From Puniceibacterium antarcticum (GTDB lineage: Bacteria; Pseudomonadota; Alphaproteobacteria; Rhodobacterales; Rhodobacteraceae), in NCBI RefSeq assembly GCF_002760615.1, contig NZ_AWWI01000146.1, forward strand, positions 1-33,811: 33,811 nt of DNA. Reading direction: 5' to 3'. Each line of letters opens with the position of its first letter. Position 1 is the first letter of the stretch. The notes under the pieces are model-generated. The model ran no database searches and was not told where the DNA came from. It worked only from the letters and a program-made list of their open reading frames with translations. The position numbers and the translations under genes were made by a program. Positions 7,032 through 18,254 of the stretch are shown in pieces.

Positions 7032-8891
7032 ATGGCCCTGTCGCGACGCAGCAGCGCTTCTCGTTTTCAGGCGTCTATCTGGCCGGGATTCGTCGATGCG
7101 ATGACCGGTCTGTTGCTGGTGCTGATGTTCGTGCTGACCATTTTCATGATGGTGCAGTTTGTGCTGCGCGAGACGATCACCGGGCAGGAGGGCGAGCTGT
7201 CCGATCTGTCGGGCGAATTGTCGGCGCTGGCGCAGGCGCTGGGGCTGGAAAAGCGGCAGAATGCGACGCTGAACGATCAGCTGGGCGAGGTCAGCGCCAC
7301 GCTGGATGCGACCAGATCACGGCTGGCGGAACAGGACAGTCTGATCGCCACGCTGACCGCCACACGCGATCAGCAGGCCGAGGCGCTGGACAGCGCCGGT
7401 GCGCGGATCGTGTCGTTCGAGGAACAGGTGGCCGGGCTGCTGTCAGACCGGCGCGCGATCGAGGCGCAGGTGGCCGATCTGGAACAGGCGCGCAACGCGC
7501 TGGTGGATGAAAAAGAGGCGATGAACCTTGCGCTGGCCACGGCGCGCGACGAGGTGGATGCCCAGAGCGAAGCCGCCCGGCTGGCGGCGGCGCGGCGCGA
7601 TGCGCTGGATGCGCTGGTTGCTGATCTGCGCACGCGCAATGCCGATGTGACCAGCAAGGTCGGCGCGCTGACCGACCGGGTGACAGAGCTGAGCACGGCC
7701 CTGTCCGACGAAGAGGCGCAGCGGCTGGCCGAGGCCGAGGCGGCGGCGCTGCTGCGCCAGCGGTTGCAGGAGTCAAATGCCGAGCTGACCTCGATGACTT
7801 TGGCGCTGGAAGAACAGCGGTCGCGGGCCGAAGAAACCCTGACCCTGCTGGCAGCCGCGCGCAAGGCTGAGGCGGATCTGGATTCACGACTGGCCGCTGC
7901 GCTGGTCGAGGGTGAGGATCGCGCGGCGCGGGTGAGCGCGCTGGAGGATCAGTTGGCCGGGGTTCAGGGCGAGGACCGGCAGGCGCTGGAACAGGATCTG
8001 GCGGCAGCGGTCGCGGCGAGGCAGTCGGTCGAAAGCGATGCGGCAGAGGTGCGCAAACGTCTGACAGCGGCGCTGGCCGCCAAGCGGGCCGCCGAGGCCG
8101 AGGCCGGGGAGGCGATGAGCCAGGCCGAAATCCGGGCGGCGCTGCTGTCCACGGCGCGCGATGCGCTGACCAGCGAACAGGCGCGGACGAGCGAAGCGCA
8201 GAAACAGACCGAACTGCTGAACCGGCAGGTGTCGGCGCTGCGCGATCAGCTGTCATCCTTGCAGGGGCTGCTGGATGAATCGCGCAACAGCGATGCGGCG
8301 GCACAGGTGCAGTTGCAGAACCTTGGGTCGGATCTGAACACGGCGCTGGCCCGGGTGGCATCAGAAGAACGCAGGCGGCGCCAGCTGGAAGAGGCCGAGC
8401 GCAAGCGGCTGGAGGCGCAGACGCAGGATCTGGAGCGCTATCGGTCGGAATTCTTTGGCCGGTTGCGCGATGTACTGGGCAATCAGCCGGGTGTGCGGAT
8501 TGAAGGGGACAGGTTTGTCTTTTCCTCGGAAGTGCTGTTCCCGCTGGGATCGGCCACCCTGTCCGAAGCGGGCCGGGGCGAGGTTGCCAAGGTGGCGTCG
8601 ATCCTGAAATCGGTGGCGGATGCGATCCCCGCAGGAATCGACTGGGTGATCCGGGTCGATGGTCACACAGATGACGTGCCGCTGTCGGGCCTTGGCGAAT
8701 TCGCCGACAATTGGGAGCTGAGCCAGGCGCGGGCGCTGTCTGTGGTGCGTTACATGATTGACGCGCTGGACATTCCGCCGAACCGGCTGGCCGCGAACGG
8801 GTTCGGGCAGTACCAGCCGGTGAACCCGGCAGACACCCCCGAAGCACGGGCGCAGAACCGGCGGATCGAGTTGAAATTCACCGAGAAGTAA
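7032..8891 (+). CDS. MotB/OmpA-family peptidoglycan-binding protein with giant coiled coil
   Basis: This 619-residue partner of the preceding channel protein begins with a short basic N-terminus, then one transmembrane helix at 19-44. That helix starts WPGFVDAMTGLLLVL, matching the MotB/ExbD plug helix with its proton-binding aspartate at D22. Residues ~50-475 are continuous heptad-rich helix (Ala, Glu, Leu, Gln, Arg), without proline from 19 to 485. Residues ~495-619 are an OmpA-type peptidoglycan-binding domain: FPLGSATLSE, GHTDD (544-548), NWELSQARA (560-568) and RRIEL near the end. The plug would sit in the channel, and the C-terminal domain would hold peptidoglycan. MotB and TolR/ExbD have far shorter linkers. 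ATG at 7032, 3 nt after the channel gene. Confidence 0.87.
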   Translation: MALSRRSSASRFQASIWPGFVDAMTGLLLVLMFVLTIFMMVQFVLRETITGQEGELSDLSGELSALAQALGLEKRQNATLNDQLGEVSATLDATRSRLAEQDSLIATLTATRDQQAEALDSAGARIVSFEEQVAGLLSDRRAIEAQVADLEQARNALVDEKEAMNLALATARDEVDAQSEAARLAAARRDALDALVADLRTRNADVTSKVGALTDRVTELSTALSDEEAQRLAEAEAAALLRQRLQESNAELTSMTLALEEQRSRAEETLTLLAAARKAEADLDSRLAAALVEGEDRAARVSALEDQLAGVQGEDRQALEQDLAAAVAARQSVESDAAEVRKRLTAALAAKRAAEAEAGEAMSQAEIRAALLSTARDALTSEQARTSEAQKQTELLNRQVSALRDQLSSLQGLLDESRNSDAAAQVQLQNLGSDLNTALARVASEERRRRQLEEAERKRLEAQTQDLERYRSEFFGRLRDVLGNQPGVRIEGDRFVFSSEVLFPLGSATLSEAGRGEVAKVASILKSVADAIPAGIDWVIRVDGHTDDVPLSGLGEFADNWELSQARALSVVRYMIDALDIPPNRLAANGFGQYQPVNPADTPEARAQNRRIELKFTEK

Positions 8892-8929
8892 CGCGCTGCT
8901 TCGGACGTTGCGTTGCTTGCGCGGTCGGA

Positions 8930-8957
8930 ATTTTGCGTATTTGGAAAGAGAAGAAGC
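8930..8957. repeat. dispersed intergenic repeat, inverted copy C of the 28-nt half
   Basis: This is the reverse complement of 2748-2775 with one base different. It begins ATTTTGCGTA and ends AGAAGAAGC, about 38 nt after the stop codon of the OmpA-type gene. A G-run follows immediately, echoing the GC block of copies A and B. Confidence 0.7.
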
Positions 8958-9186
8958 GGGGGGAGGCCCGTTGACGCGGAGGGCCGTGTGTCGCCGCGTT
9001 TCGGTGGTGGACACCGGCATCGTTGCTTTCGGGTCATTCCGTGGCGGTGGCGGCGGCGCATGGTCTGGAAATCTGCGCGCTGTGCCTGCCGGTCGGTTCT
9101 GGCTGATGCAGTTGACAGTTGTTTGCTCTTGGGACGACAGAATTCTTGAAAAATCTGCGCGGGGCAGTCGGGGGGCGGAAACGAAA

Positions 9187-9213
9187 CCTCCGCCGCGGTG
9201 GGCGCGGCGGAGG
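9187..9213 (-). terminator. intrinsic terminator of clpA
   Basis: A perfect 10-bp stem, CCTCCGCCGC (9187-9196) with GCGGCGGAGG (9204-9213), encloses a 7-nt loop. Read leftward it is followed by TTTCGTTT, a usable U-rich tract. It lies about 32 nt after the clpA stop codon. Confidence 0.75.
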
Positions 9214-9244
9214 GTGTCAGGTCAGAAGGTGTGCCCGGCCAGCG

Positions 9245-11572
9245 TTATTCGGCCGTGAGCAGCGGTGGCTTGTTGCCTGAAAGGCGCGGGCTTTGCGGGC
9301 CTTCGAAATCAAGGGCCAGAGTGCCGTCGCGCACCACAACCTTGACCAATCCGCCTTTCATCAGCTTGCCGAACAGAAGTTCCTCAGCCAGCGGTTTCTT
9401 GATGTATTCCTGGATCACGCGGCCCAGAGGACGTGCACCCATCTTGTCGTCGTACCCCTTGTCCGCGAGCCATGCGGCGGCACCTTCGGTCAGTTCTATG
9501 GTCACGTTGCGATCCATCAGCTGTGCCTCGAGTTGAAGCACAAACTTTTCAACCACGCGCAGGATGGTGGATTTGGGCAGCGGTCTGAAGCTGATCACCG
9601 CATCCAGACGGTTGCGGAATTCCGGCGTAAAGGTCCGTTCGATGGCGGCGGTGTCTTCGCCTTCGCGGCGGTCACGGCCAAAGCCGATGGCCGATTGCGA
9701 CTGCTCGATGGCGCCGGCATTTGAGGTCATGATCAGGATCACGTTGCGGAAGTCCACCGTCCGACCGTTGTGGTCGGTCAGTGAGCCGTGGTCCATGACC
9801 TGCAGCAGGATGTTGTAAACATCCGGATGCGCCTTTTCCATCTCGTCCAGCAGCAGCACGCAATGGGGGTGCTGGTCGACGCCGTCGGTCAGCTGGCCAC
9901 CCTGATCAAAGCCGACATAGCCCGGAGGCGCGCCGATGAGACGGGAAACCGCGTGTTTCTCCATATACTCCGACATGTCAAAGCGCAGCAGTTCCACGCC
10001 GAGGCTGTCGGCGAGCTGTTTGGCGACTTCGGTCTTGCCAACACCGGTCGGTCCGGCAAAGAGGTAGTTGCCGATGGGCTTTTCCGGTTCGCGCAGGCCG
10101 GCACGGGCCAGCTTGATCGCTGAGGACAGGGCGACGATGGCATCGTCCTGACCGAACACCACCCGCTTGAGCGAGGATTCGAGGTCGCGCAGGACTTCGG
10201 CGTCGTTCTTGGAGACGTTTTTCGGCGGGATGCGGGCAATCTTGGCCACAACATCCTCGATCTCCTTGGTGCCGATGGTCTTGCGGCGTTTGGAATCGGG
10301 CAGCAGGTGTTGCGCGGCCCCCGCCTCGTCGATCACGTCGATCGCCTTGTCCGGGAGCTTGCGGTCGTTGATGTAGCGGGCCGAGAGTTCGACCGCCGTG
10401 CGGACGGCATCGGCGGTGTATTTCACACCGTGATGTTCCTCGAAATACGGCTTGAGGCCTTTGATGATCTTGATCGTGTCGGGAACGGAGGGTTCGTTCA
10501 CGTCGATCTTCTGGAACCGACGGGCCAAGGCGCGGTCCTTTTCGAAGTGCTGGCGGAACTCTTTGTAGGTGGTTGAGCCCATGGTGCGCAGCTTGCCGCC
10601 CTGAAGTGCGGGCTTGAGCAGGTTGGAGGCGTCCATGGCACCGCCGGATGTGGCTCCGGCACCGATGACGGTGTGGATCTCGTCGATGAACAGCACGCCG
10701 TCGGGATGATTCTCAAGCTCGGTCACGACAGCCTTGAGCCGTTCTTCGAAATCGCCACGATAACGGGTGCCCGCCAGCAGCGCGCCCATGTCGAGCGAGA
10801 AGATCGTGGTCTTGGACAGCACTTCGGGGATGTTGCCCGACACGATCATGCGTGCGAGGCCTTCGGCAATGGCGGTCTTGCCCACGCCGGGGTCACCCAC
10901 CAGCAGCGGGTTGTTCTTGCGGCGGCGGCACAGGACCTGAATGCAACGCTCGACCTCGGAGGCGCGTCCGATCAGCGGGTCGATGTCGCCGTGGCGGGAT
11001 TTCTCGTTCAGGTTCACGCAGTATTTCGACAGCGCGGATTCCTTGTGATCGCCCGGGGGCGTTTCAGCCGATGACGTCTCTTCGTGGTCTTCGGAGGCGC
11101 CGGTGACAGGGCGGCTTTCGCCATAGGCGGGGTTCTTGGCAACGCCATGGGCGATGAAGTTCACCGCGTCGTAGCGGGTCATGTCCTGTTCCTGCAGGAA
11201 GTAGGCGGCGTTCGATTCGCGTTCGGCGAAGATTGCGACAAGGACGTTGGCGCCGGTCACTTCGGTGCGGCCCGACGACTGGACATGGATCGCCGCGCGC
11301 TGGATCACGCGCTGGAAGGCGGCCGTTGGCACCGCTTCGGAACCTTCGATTTCGGTGACGAGGTTGGCCAGATCATCGTCGATGAATTCCACCAGCGTGG
11401 TGCGCAGTTCTTCTGTATCGACGTTGCAGGCCTTCATCACGCGGGTGGCGTCCGGTTCATCAACCAGCGCCAACAGCAGATGCTCCAGCGTGGCGAATTC
11501 GTGCGAACGCGAGTTGGCAAGCGCCAGCGCTGCGTGAATAGACTGCTCTAATGTGTTCGAGAATGAAGGCAC
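9245..11572 (-). CDS. clpA: ATP-dependent Clp protease ATP-binding subunit ClpA
   Basis: This AAA+ unfoldase feeds proteins, including N-degron substrates, into the ClpP chamber in the cytoplasm. Its 775 residues match the family. The order is a Clp N-domain with two repeats (1-~145), a D1 module with Walker A GDPGVGKT (226-233) and Walker B FIDEIHT, and a D2 module with Walker A GPTGVGKT (507-514) and Walker [13 protein letters not shown]. The IGF loop at 629-631 docks on ClpP. The start codon is GTG at 11572, chosen because AAGGAG lies 7 nt upstream and the protein then begins [16 protein letters not shown] as in homologues. The adaptor gene clpS, often beside clpA, is absent here; gloB lies upstream on the same strand. 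A heat-shock-type promoter is likely. Confidence 0.97.
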   Translation of the reverse strand: MPSFSNTLEQSIHAALALANSRSHEFATLEHLLLALVDEPDATRVMKACNVDTEELRTTLVEFIDDDLANLVTEIEGSEAVPTAAFQRVIQRAAIHVQSSGRTEVTGANVLVAIFAERESNAAYFLQEQDMTRYDAVNFIAHGVAKNPAYGESRPVTGASEDHEETSSAETPPGDHKESALSKYCVNLNEKSRHGDIDPLIGRASEVERCIQVLCRRRKNNPLLVGDPGVGKTAIAEGLARMIVSGNIPEVLSKTTIFSLDMGALLAGTRYRGDFEERLKAVVTELENHPDGVLFIDEIHTVIGAGATSGGAMDASNLLKPALQGGKLRTMGSTTYKEFRQHFEKDRALARRFQKIDVNEPSVPDTIKIIKGLKPYFEEHHGVKYTADAVRTAVELSARYINDRKLPDKAIDVIDEAGAAQHLLPDSKRRKTIGTKEIEDVVAKIARIPPKNVSKNDAEVLRDLESSLKRVVFGQDDAIVALSSAIKLARAGLREPEKPIGNYLFAGPTGVGKTEVAKQLADSLGVELLRFDMSEYMEKHAVSRLIGAPPGYVGFDQGGQLTDGVDQHPHCVLLLDEMEKAHPDVYNILLQVMDHGSLTDHNGRTVDFRNVILIMTSNAGAIEQSQSAIGFGRDRREGEDTAAIERTFTPEFRNRLDAVISFRPLPKSTILRVVEKFVLQLEAQLMDRNVTIELTEGAAAWLADKGYDDKMGARPLGRVIQEYIKKPLAEELLFGKLMKGGLVKVVVRDGTLALDFEGPQSPRLSGNKPPLLTAE

Positions 11573-11637
11573 GTGGGTGCTCCTTCTTATCTGTGTCGGG
11601 CCGGTGCGCCGGTCCAGACTGGCCTCTTACGGTTAAA

Positions 11638-11665
11638 GAATGGTCGATTGTTGTCCCGCTTCAAG
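11638..11665 (-). promoter_or_regulatory. candidate sigma-32 (RpoH) promoter for clpA
   Basis: Read leftward, CTTGAA (11665-11660) is followed after 16 nt by CCATTC (11643-11638). This resembles the RpoH -35 CTTGAA and -10 CCATnT boxes. The start site would fall near 11630, about 57 nt before the GTG start of clpA. Heat-shock control of Clp ATPases is common in Proteobacteria. Confidence 0.4.
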
Positions 11666-11727
11666 GATTTTCTTTGAAACCGCCCCTCACAAATTCGGGT
11701 GGTGCCGAATGGTGACGTGCATTTGCG

Positions 11728-12498
11728 CTAAAACCGATCCTTGCGTTGGCGGATTTCGGCAAAAACTTCTGCATCTGAGGCGTCTTGCAGGCCGAGCGCA
11801 GCTTTGACCGAGGCTTGCGAGGCACGCAGGAAGGGGTTTGTGGCCAGTTCGTCCGACAAAAGCGAGGGGACCGTCGGGATCCCTTTGGTGCGGGCTGTGG
11901 CGATTGCGTCTGCTCGTGATTTAAGCGCTTCGTTGCCGGGTTCAATGGTCAGGGCAAATTTCGCATTGGCGGCCGTGTATTCGTGACCCGAACAGACCAG
12001 TGTTTCGGGCGGCAGGGCGGCGAGTTTGGAAAGGCTGTGCCACATCTGGTCGAACGTGCCTTCAAAGACGCGGCCACAGCCAAGGGCCATCAGGCTGTCG
12101 GCGGTAAAGACATAGGCCGAGCCGGGCAGGTGAAAGGCGATATGGCCGACGGTGTGGCCCGAGACATCGAAGATCTGCACCACTTCGCCGCCAAAGGAAA
12201 ATTCGTCACCTTCGGCAAGCTGCTGGTCGAGAGGGGGCAGGCGGTGCGCATCAGCGGCGGCGCCATAGACGCGGGCACCTGGATAGAGCGCGTTGAGCTG
12301 GGGCACGCCTTCGACATGGTCGGGATGATGGTGTGTGAGCCATATATCGGTGAGCGTCCAGCCCCGGCTGGCAAGCGCCTGCCGGATCGGGGCGGCGTCG
12401 GGGACGTCGATCACCGCCGTGGCGCCCGAGGCGCTGTCATGCAGGATGAAGGCGTAGTTGTCGCTGCGGGCGGGGATGGTCAGGAGTTCAAGGGGCAT
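11728..12498 (-). CDS. gloB: hydroxyacylglutathione hydrolase (glyoxalase II)
   Basis: This enzyme hydrolyses S-D-lactoylglutathione to D-lactate and glutathione, completing methylglyoxal detoxification in the cytosol. The 256-residue protein is a metallo-beta-lactamase fold with the binuclear metal motif THHHPDH (55-61), H115 in SGHTVGHI, D134 in [13 protein letters not shown] and H172 in CSGHEYT. The C-terminal RKDRF is the glutathione-binding tail. Two ATG codons compete, at 12504 and 12498. The latter has GCGGA 6 nt upstream and gives [15 protein letters not shown], the usual family start. Its coding DNA is divergent from the methyltransferase gene, and glutathione use links it loosely to the ChaC-type gene at 5.2 kb. 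Confidence 0.95.
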   Translation of the reverse strand: MPLELLTIPARSDNYAFILHDSASGATAVIDVPDAAPIRQALASRGWTLTDIWLTHHHPDHVEGVPQLNALYPGARVYGAAADAHRLPPLDQQLAEGDEFSFGGEVVQIFDVSGHTVGHIAFHLPGSAYVFTADSLMALGCGRVFEGTFDQMWHSLSKLAALPPETLVCSGHEYTAANAKFALTIEPGNEALKSRADAIATARTKGIPTVPSLLSDELATNPFLRASQASVKAALGLQDASDAEVFAEIRQRKDRF

Positions 12499-12559
12499 GG
12501 TCATTCCGCTTTGGCTGGGTAAGGTGGGTGCAGCTTGGCCGATCAGGGAGGAGGCTGCA

Positions 12560-13303
12560 ATGCACCTCGATGTTACAGATCTGCGCACCTTCTATTATCG
12601 CAGCGCGTTGGGGCGGGCTGCGCAGAAGGTTGTGCGCGATCAGGTTCATCAACTTTGGCCCGAAGCGAAGGGCATGACCGTGGCCGGTTATGGCTTTGCC
12701 GTGCCGCTGCTGCGCCCCTATCTGGCTGATGCGCGGCGGGTGATCGGGCTGATGCCGGGGCCCCAGGGGGTGATGCACTGGCCGGTGGGCCTGCCCAATG
12801 TATCGGTGCTGTGTGACGAAACCCTGTGGCCGGTCGAGACCGGGCATGTGGACCGGCTGGTGCTGATGCACGGGCTTGAGACATCGGAAAACCCATCTGC
12901 CCTGCTGGATGAATGTTACCGGGTGCTGGGACCGGGTGGGCGGGCGCTGTTCATCGTGCCGAACCGGTCGGGGCTGTGGGCGCGCAGCGATCAGACGCCC
13001 TTTGGCTATGGTCGGCCCTATTCGCTGAGCCAGCTTGAGGCGCAGCTGAAGCGCCACAGTTTCGTGCCGGAGCGCAATGTCTCGGCCTTGTATCAGCCGC
13101 CGTCGTCGCGGCGGTTCTGGATGAAGACCGGCGCGATGTGGGAAAGCACGGGGCGCGCGGCGGCGGCGGTCATGGCAGGGGGCGTGCTGATGGTCGAGGT
13201 GGCCAAACGCACCCCGGCGCGCAGCGGCGGTTCGTCCGTCAAAGAAGTGGTGCGCAAACCGCTGGGCGCGCTGTCCCCGTCCCCGAGGGCCAAGCCGATC
13301 TGA
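12560..13303 (+). CDS. class I SAM-dependent methyltransferase-like protein
   Basis: This 247-residue cytoplasmic protein has a degenerate Rossmann motif I ([16 protein letters not shown] in place of a GxGxG loop). A later segment is more typical of methyltransferases: the acidic-aromatic strand [10 protein letters not shown], then [20 protein letters not shown], the post-motif strand with GPGG. The start is the ATG at 12560, with a strong GGGAGGAGG 6 nt upstream. It is divergent from gloB (61-nt gap) and precedes the ATP synthase operon by about 500 nt. Substrate is not recognisable. The N-terminal [13 protein letters not shown] opening appears to be conserved in this family across Rhodobacteraceae (from memory). 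An enzyme with weakened SAM binding is possible. Confidence 0.75.
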   Translation: MHLDVTDLRTFYYRSALGRAAQKVVRDQVHQLWPEAKGMTVAGYGFAVPLLRPYLADARRVIGLMPGPQGVMHWPVGLPNVSVLCDETLWPVETGHVDRLVLMHGLETSENPSALLDECYRVLGPGGRALFIVPNRSGLWARSDQTPFGYGRPYSLSQLEAQLKRHSFVPERNVSALYQPPSSRRFWMKTGAMWESTGRAAAAVMAGGVLMVEVAKRTPARSGGSSVKEVVRKPLGALSPSPRAKPI

Positions 13304-13470
13304 GCCCGGCCAAAGCGCCCGCGCACGAATCGAACCCGCGCGGATGCGACTGGATTTGGTGTGTCCACTGTGTGCTTTGGGGCGGCACTGCTCTTAACAG
13401 CGCCGGTGTGGTTGCACGATAGCGCGGATTTGTGGCGCTGTGCGGGAATTTCAGGCGGATCAAATGCCGC

Positions 13471-13500
13471 ACCCCCTACAGACCAATGTCTGTAGGGGGT
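13471..13500. terminator. perfect 13-bp hairpin upstream of the atp operon
   Basis: ACCCCCTACAGAC (13471-13483) pairs fully with GTCTGTAGGGGGT (13488-13500) around the tetraloop CAAT. It lies 167 nt after the methyltransferase stop and about 310 nt before atpH. No T-run follows on either strand, so it could be a rho-dependent 3' end, an RNA stabiliser or a protein-binding palindrome. Confidence 0.5.
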
Positions 13501-13519
13501 CACTGAACATGCGCATTTT

Positions 13520-13548
13520 CTGACGTTGGGACAAAAATATGTTAAGAA
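13520..13548 (+). promoter_or_regulatory. candidate promoter of the atp operon
   Basis: CTGACG (13520-13525) is followed, after exactly 17 nt, by TAAGAA (13543-13548) inside the only clearly A+T-rich island of this region. The -10 match is poor, so this is a suggestion based mainly on position and base composition. It would give a leader of roughly 260 nt. Confidence 0.25.
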
Positions 13549-13812
13549 ATCGCTATTGTTCACGAAAAAGGGCGGTTTTGGTGATCTCCTGTGATAGTCA
13601 CAAGGTCGCAGTTAGCGCAAAACTGTGCGCGAGAGGTGTTTCAGGGGGTTTTATGCGATCCGCAGAAGCGTCATAGCGTGTTGCGGGGTGGGGGTACGTC
13701 TGCTACATCCGCGCTGATTTTGATGCCTTGGAATTGATCCAGGGTGGTAACTAACGCCTCCGGACCCCAAAGCGATGCGGGGCCACGGGGGCATAATATC
13801 GGAAGGGTGGAC

Positions 13813-14373
13813 GTGTCAGACTCAGCTTCGATTTCCTCCGGCATTGCCTCACGCTATGCCAAAGCGGTTTTTGAAATCGCTCAAGAGAACAATCAGCTCG
13901 ACCAACTGGAATCCAATCTGGGCGATCTTTCCTCCGCCCTGAGCGAAAGCGCGGATCTGCGCGACCTGATCCATTCGCCGGTTTACAGCCGCGATACCCA
14001 GGGGCGCGCGATTGCCGCCGTCGCGCAAAAGATGGACCTTATTTCGGCCGTGCAGAACGTGCTGTCGCTGATGGCCTCCAAGCGCCGCCTGTTTGTGGTG
14101 CCCGCCATGATCACCCACCTGCGTGCAATGATTGCAGAGCATAAGGGTGAGGTCACCGCCGAGGTGACATCCGCGATCAAGCTGTCGGATGCACAGGCCA
14201 AAAAACTTTCCGAGACGCTGAAGGGTCAGATTGGCCGTGAAGTTCTCATTCATGCGACCGTCGATGAAAGTCTCATCGGTGGTCTTGTCGTCAAGGTGGG
14301 CTCGAAGATGATCGACACGTCGATCCGCTCCAAGCTCAATTCCCTCCAGAATGTAATGAAAGAGGTCGGATAA
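13813..14373 (+). CDS. atpH: ATP synthase F1 subunit delta
   Basis: The delta subunit (the OSCP equivalent) joins the F1 head to the peripheral stalk. The 186-residue protein has the family opening ISSGIASRYAKAVFEIAQE, a central LMASKRRLFVVPAMITHL segment, and the C-terminal signature DESLIGGLVVKVGSKMIDTSIRSKL. I choose the GTG at 13813 as the start: GGAAGGG ends 5 nt upstream and the resulting VSDSASISSG matches relatives. A GTG 6 nt earlier is too close to the ribosome site. It is first in the operon; atpA begins on the base after its stop codon. The F0 genes are not here, as is normal in Rhodobacteraceae, where F1 and F0 operons are separate. Confidence 0.95.
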   Translation: MSDSASISSGIASRYAKAVFEIAQENNQLDQLESNLGDLSSALSESADLRDLIHSPVYSRDTQGRAIAAVAQKMDLISAVQNVLSLMASKRRLFVVPAMITHLRAMIAEHKGEVTAEVTSAIKLSDAQAKKLSETLKGQIGREVLIHATVDESLIGGLVVKVGSKMIDTSIRSKLNSLQNVMKEVG

Positions 14374-15909
14374 ATGGGTATCCAAGCAGCCGAAATTTCT
14401 GCGATCCTGAAGGAGCAGATCAAGAACTTTGGCCAGGACGCCGAAGTTGCCGAGGTCGGCCGTGTGCTGTCCGTCGGTGACGGGATTGCGCGCGTCTACG
14501 GTCTGGACAACTGCCAGGCTGGCGAAATGGTCGAATTCCCCGGTGGTATCCAGGGTATGGCGCTGAACCTCGAAACCGACAACGTCGGCGTCGTGATCTT
14601 CGGCACCGACCGGGACATCAAGGAAGGCGATCTGGTCAAGCGCACAAAGTCCATCGTGGACGTGCCGATCGGTGATGCGCTTCTGGGCCGCGTCGTGGAC
14701 GGTCTGGGCAACCCGCTGGATGGCAAGGGCCCGATCAACACGACCGAACGTGGTCTGGCCGACGTCAAGGCACCGGGCATCATCCCGCGTCAGTCCGTGC
14801 ACGAGCCGATGGCAACGGGCCTGAAATCCGTTGACGCGATGATCCCCGTTGGCCGTGGCCAGCGCGAGCTGATCATTGGTGACCGTCAGACAGGCAAGAC
14901 GGCTATCGCCCTTGATACCATTCTGAACCAGAAGTCGTACAACGACGCCGCCACCAGTGAAGGCGACAAGCTGTACTGCGTCTATGTTGCCATCGGTCAG
15001 AAGCGTTCGACCGTTGCACAGCTGGTGAAGAAGCTGGAAGAAACTGGCGCGATCGAATATTCGATCGTTGTGGCTGCAACCGCATCCGACCCCGCGCCGA
15101 TGCAGTATCTGGCCCCCTATACCGCGACCGCCATCGCAGAGCATTTCCGCGACAATGGCCGTCACGCGCTGATCGTCTATGATGATCTGTCCAAACAGGC
15201 CGTGGCCTATCGTCAGATGTCGCTGCTGCTGCGTCGCCCGCCCGGCCGCGAAGCCTATCCCGGCGACGTGTTCTATCTTCACTCGCGCCTGCTGGAGCGT
15301 TCGGCCAAGCTGAATGCCGATCACGGTTCGGGGTCACTGACGGCGCTGCCGATCATCGAAACCCAAGGTGGCGACGTTTCCGCGTTCATTCCGACGAACG
15401 TGATCTCGATCACCGACGGCCAGATCTTCCTTGAGACCGAACTGTTCTATCAGGGCATCCGCCCCGCTGTGAACACCGGTCTGTCGGTGTCGCGCGTCGG
15501 TTCGTCGGCTCAGACCAACTCGATGAAGTCGGTTGCCGGCCCGGTGAAACTGGAGCTTGCGCAGTACCGCGAAATGGCGGCCTTTGCGCAGTTCGGCTCT
15601 GATCTTGATGCCGCGACGCAGAAGCTGCTGAACCGTGGCGCACGTCTGACCGAGCTGATGAAACAGCCGCAGTATGCGCCGCTGACCAATGCCGAGATCG
15701 TCTGTGTCATCATGGCGGGTACCAAAGGCTATCTGGACAAAATCGCCGTCGGTGACGTTGGTCGTTTTGAGCAGGGTCTGCTGACCCACCTGCGTGGCAA
15801 GCGTAAGGATGTGCTGGATTTCATCACCAAGGAGGACCCGAAGATCAAAGGGGACGCCGAGGACAAGATCCGCGCTGCGCTCGACGAATTCGCCGCCGAC
15901 TTCGCATAA
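14374..15909 (+). CDS. atpA: ATP synthase F1 subunit alpha
   Basis: The alpha subunit forms the regulatory nucleotide sites of the alpha3beta3 head. Its 511 residues are standard. The Walker A motif GDRQTGKT is at 169-176. The protein starts [20 protein letters not shown], and the late segment [13 protein letters not shown] supplies the arginine that reaches the beta catalytic site. The ATG follows the atpH TAA directly, with AGAGG inside the end of atpH, so translation is probably coupled. Codon choice in this gene shifts toward GGT, GTT and CGT compared with the GCG/GGG-rich neighbours, as expected for an abundant protein. Confidence 0.98.
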   Translation: MGIQAAEISAILKEQIKNFGQDAEVAEVGRVLSVGDGIARVYGLDNCQAGEMVEFPGGIQGMALNLETDNVGVVIFGTDRDIKEGDLVKRTKSIVDVPIGDALLGRVVDGLGNPLDGKGPINTTERGLADVKAPGIIPRQSVHEPMATGLKSVDAMIPVGRGQRELIIGDRQTGKTAIALDTILNQKSYNDAATSEGDKLYCVYVAIGQKRSTVAQLVKKLEETGAIEYSIVVAATASDPAPMQYLAPYTATAIAEHFRDNGRHALIVYDDLSKQAVAYRQMSLLLRRPPGREAYPGDVFYLHSRLLERSAKLNADHGSGSLTALPIIETQGGDVSAFIPTNVISITDGQIFLETELFYQGIRPAVNTGLSVSRVGSSAQTNSMKSVAGPVKLELAQYREMAAFAQFGSDLDAATQKLLNRGARLTELMKQPQYAPLTNAEIVCVIMAGTKGYLDKIAVGDVGRFEQGLLTHLRGKRKDVLDFITKEDPKIKGDAEDKIRAALDEFAADFA

Positions 15910-15924
15910 AAGGGAGATAAGGCA

Positions 15925-18241
<2,317 letters not shown>

Positions 18242-18254
18242 GCAGCGGACCCGT

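Larger units (their letters stand above)
8892..9244. other. 353-nt convergent intergenic region
   Basis: This lies between the convergent OmpA-type gene and clpA. It contains a copy of the 28-nt half-repeat at 8930-8957 and the clpA terminator at 9187-9213. Short open frames exist on both strands, but none has a ribosome site with a recognisable product. I see no RNA gene in it. Confidence 0.6.
13304..13812. other. 509-nt intergenic region upstream of atpH
   Basis: No gene is supported here. The first 165 nt are GC-rich and unstructured to my eye. A perfect 13-bp hairpin occupies 13471-13500. An A+T-rich island (13511-13570) with a candidate promoter follows, then about 240 nt of probable leader for the atp operon, ending with a small hairpin around 13765-13783 and the ribosome site GGAAGGG at 13801-13807. 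Confidence 0.6.

Noticed and set aside
5808-8891. Zorya anti-phage defence (ZorA/ZorB)
   Set aside because: The architecture resembles ZorAB, but in Zorya the long tail is on ZorA, and zorC, zorD or zorE should follow. Here the next genes are clpA and gloB. A defence role cannot be claimed.
8892-9244. Small genes in the 8.9-9.2 kb gap
   Set aside because: The open frames overlap the repeat and the terminator, have no ribosome site and no recognisable product.
13315-13400. tRNA-like pieces (a GGGTTCGATTC T-arm on the - strand, and a CTCTTAA anticodon-like loop on the + strand)
   Set aside because: The T-stem has a mismatch and a wobble, and no D-arm or acceptor stem can be paired around it. 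The two pieces are on opposite strands. I judge this to be chance or a highly decayed remnant.
13744-13812. A longer atpH product starting at 13744
   Set aside because: The extra 23 residues have no similarity to delta subunits, and the ribosome site GGAAGGG lies within them, pointing to the GTG at 13813.
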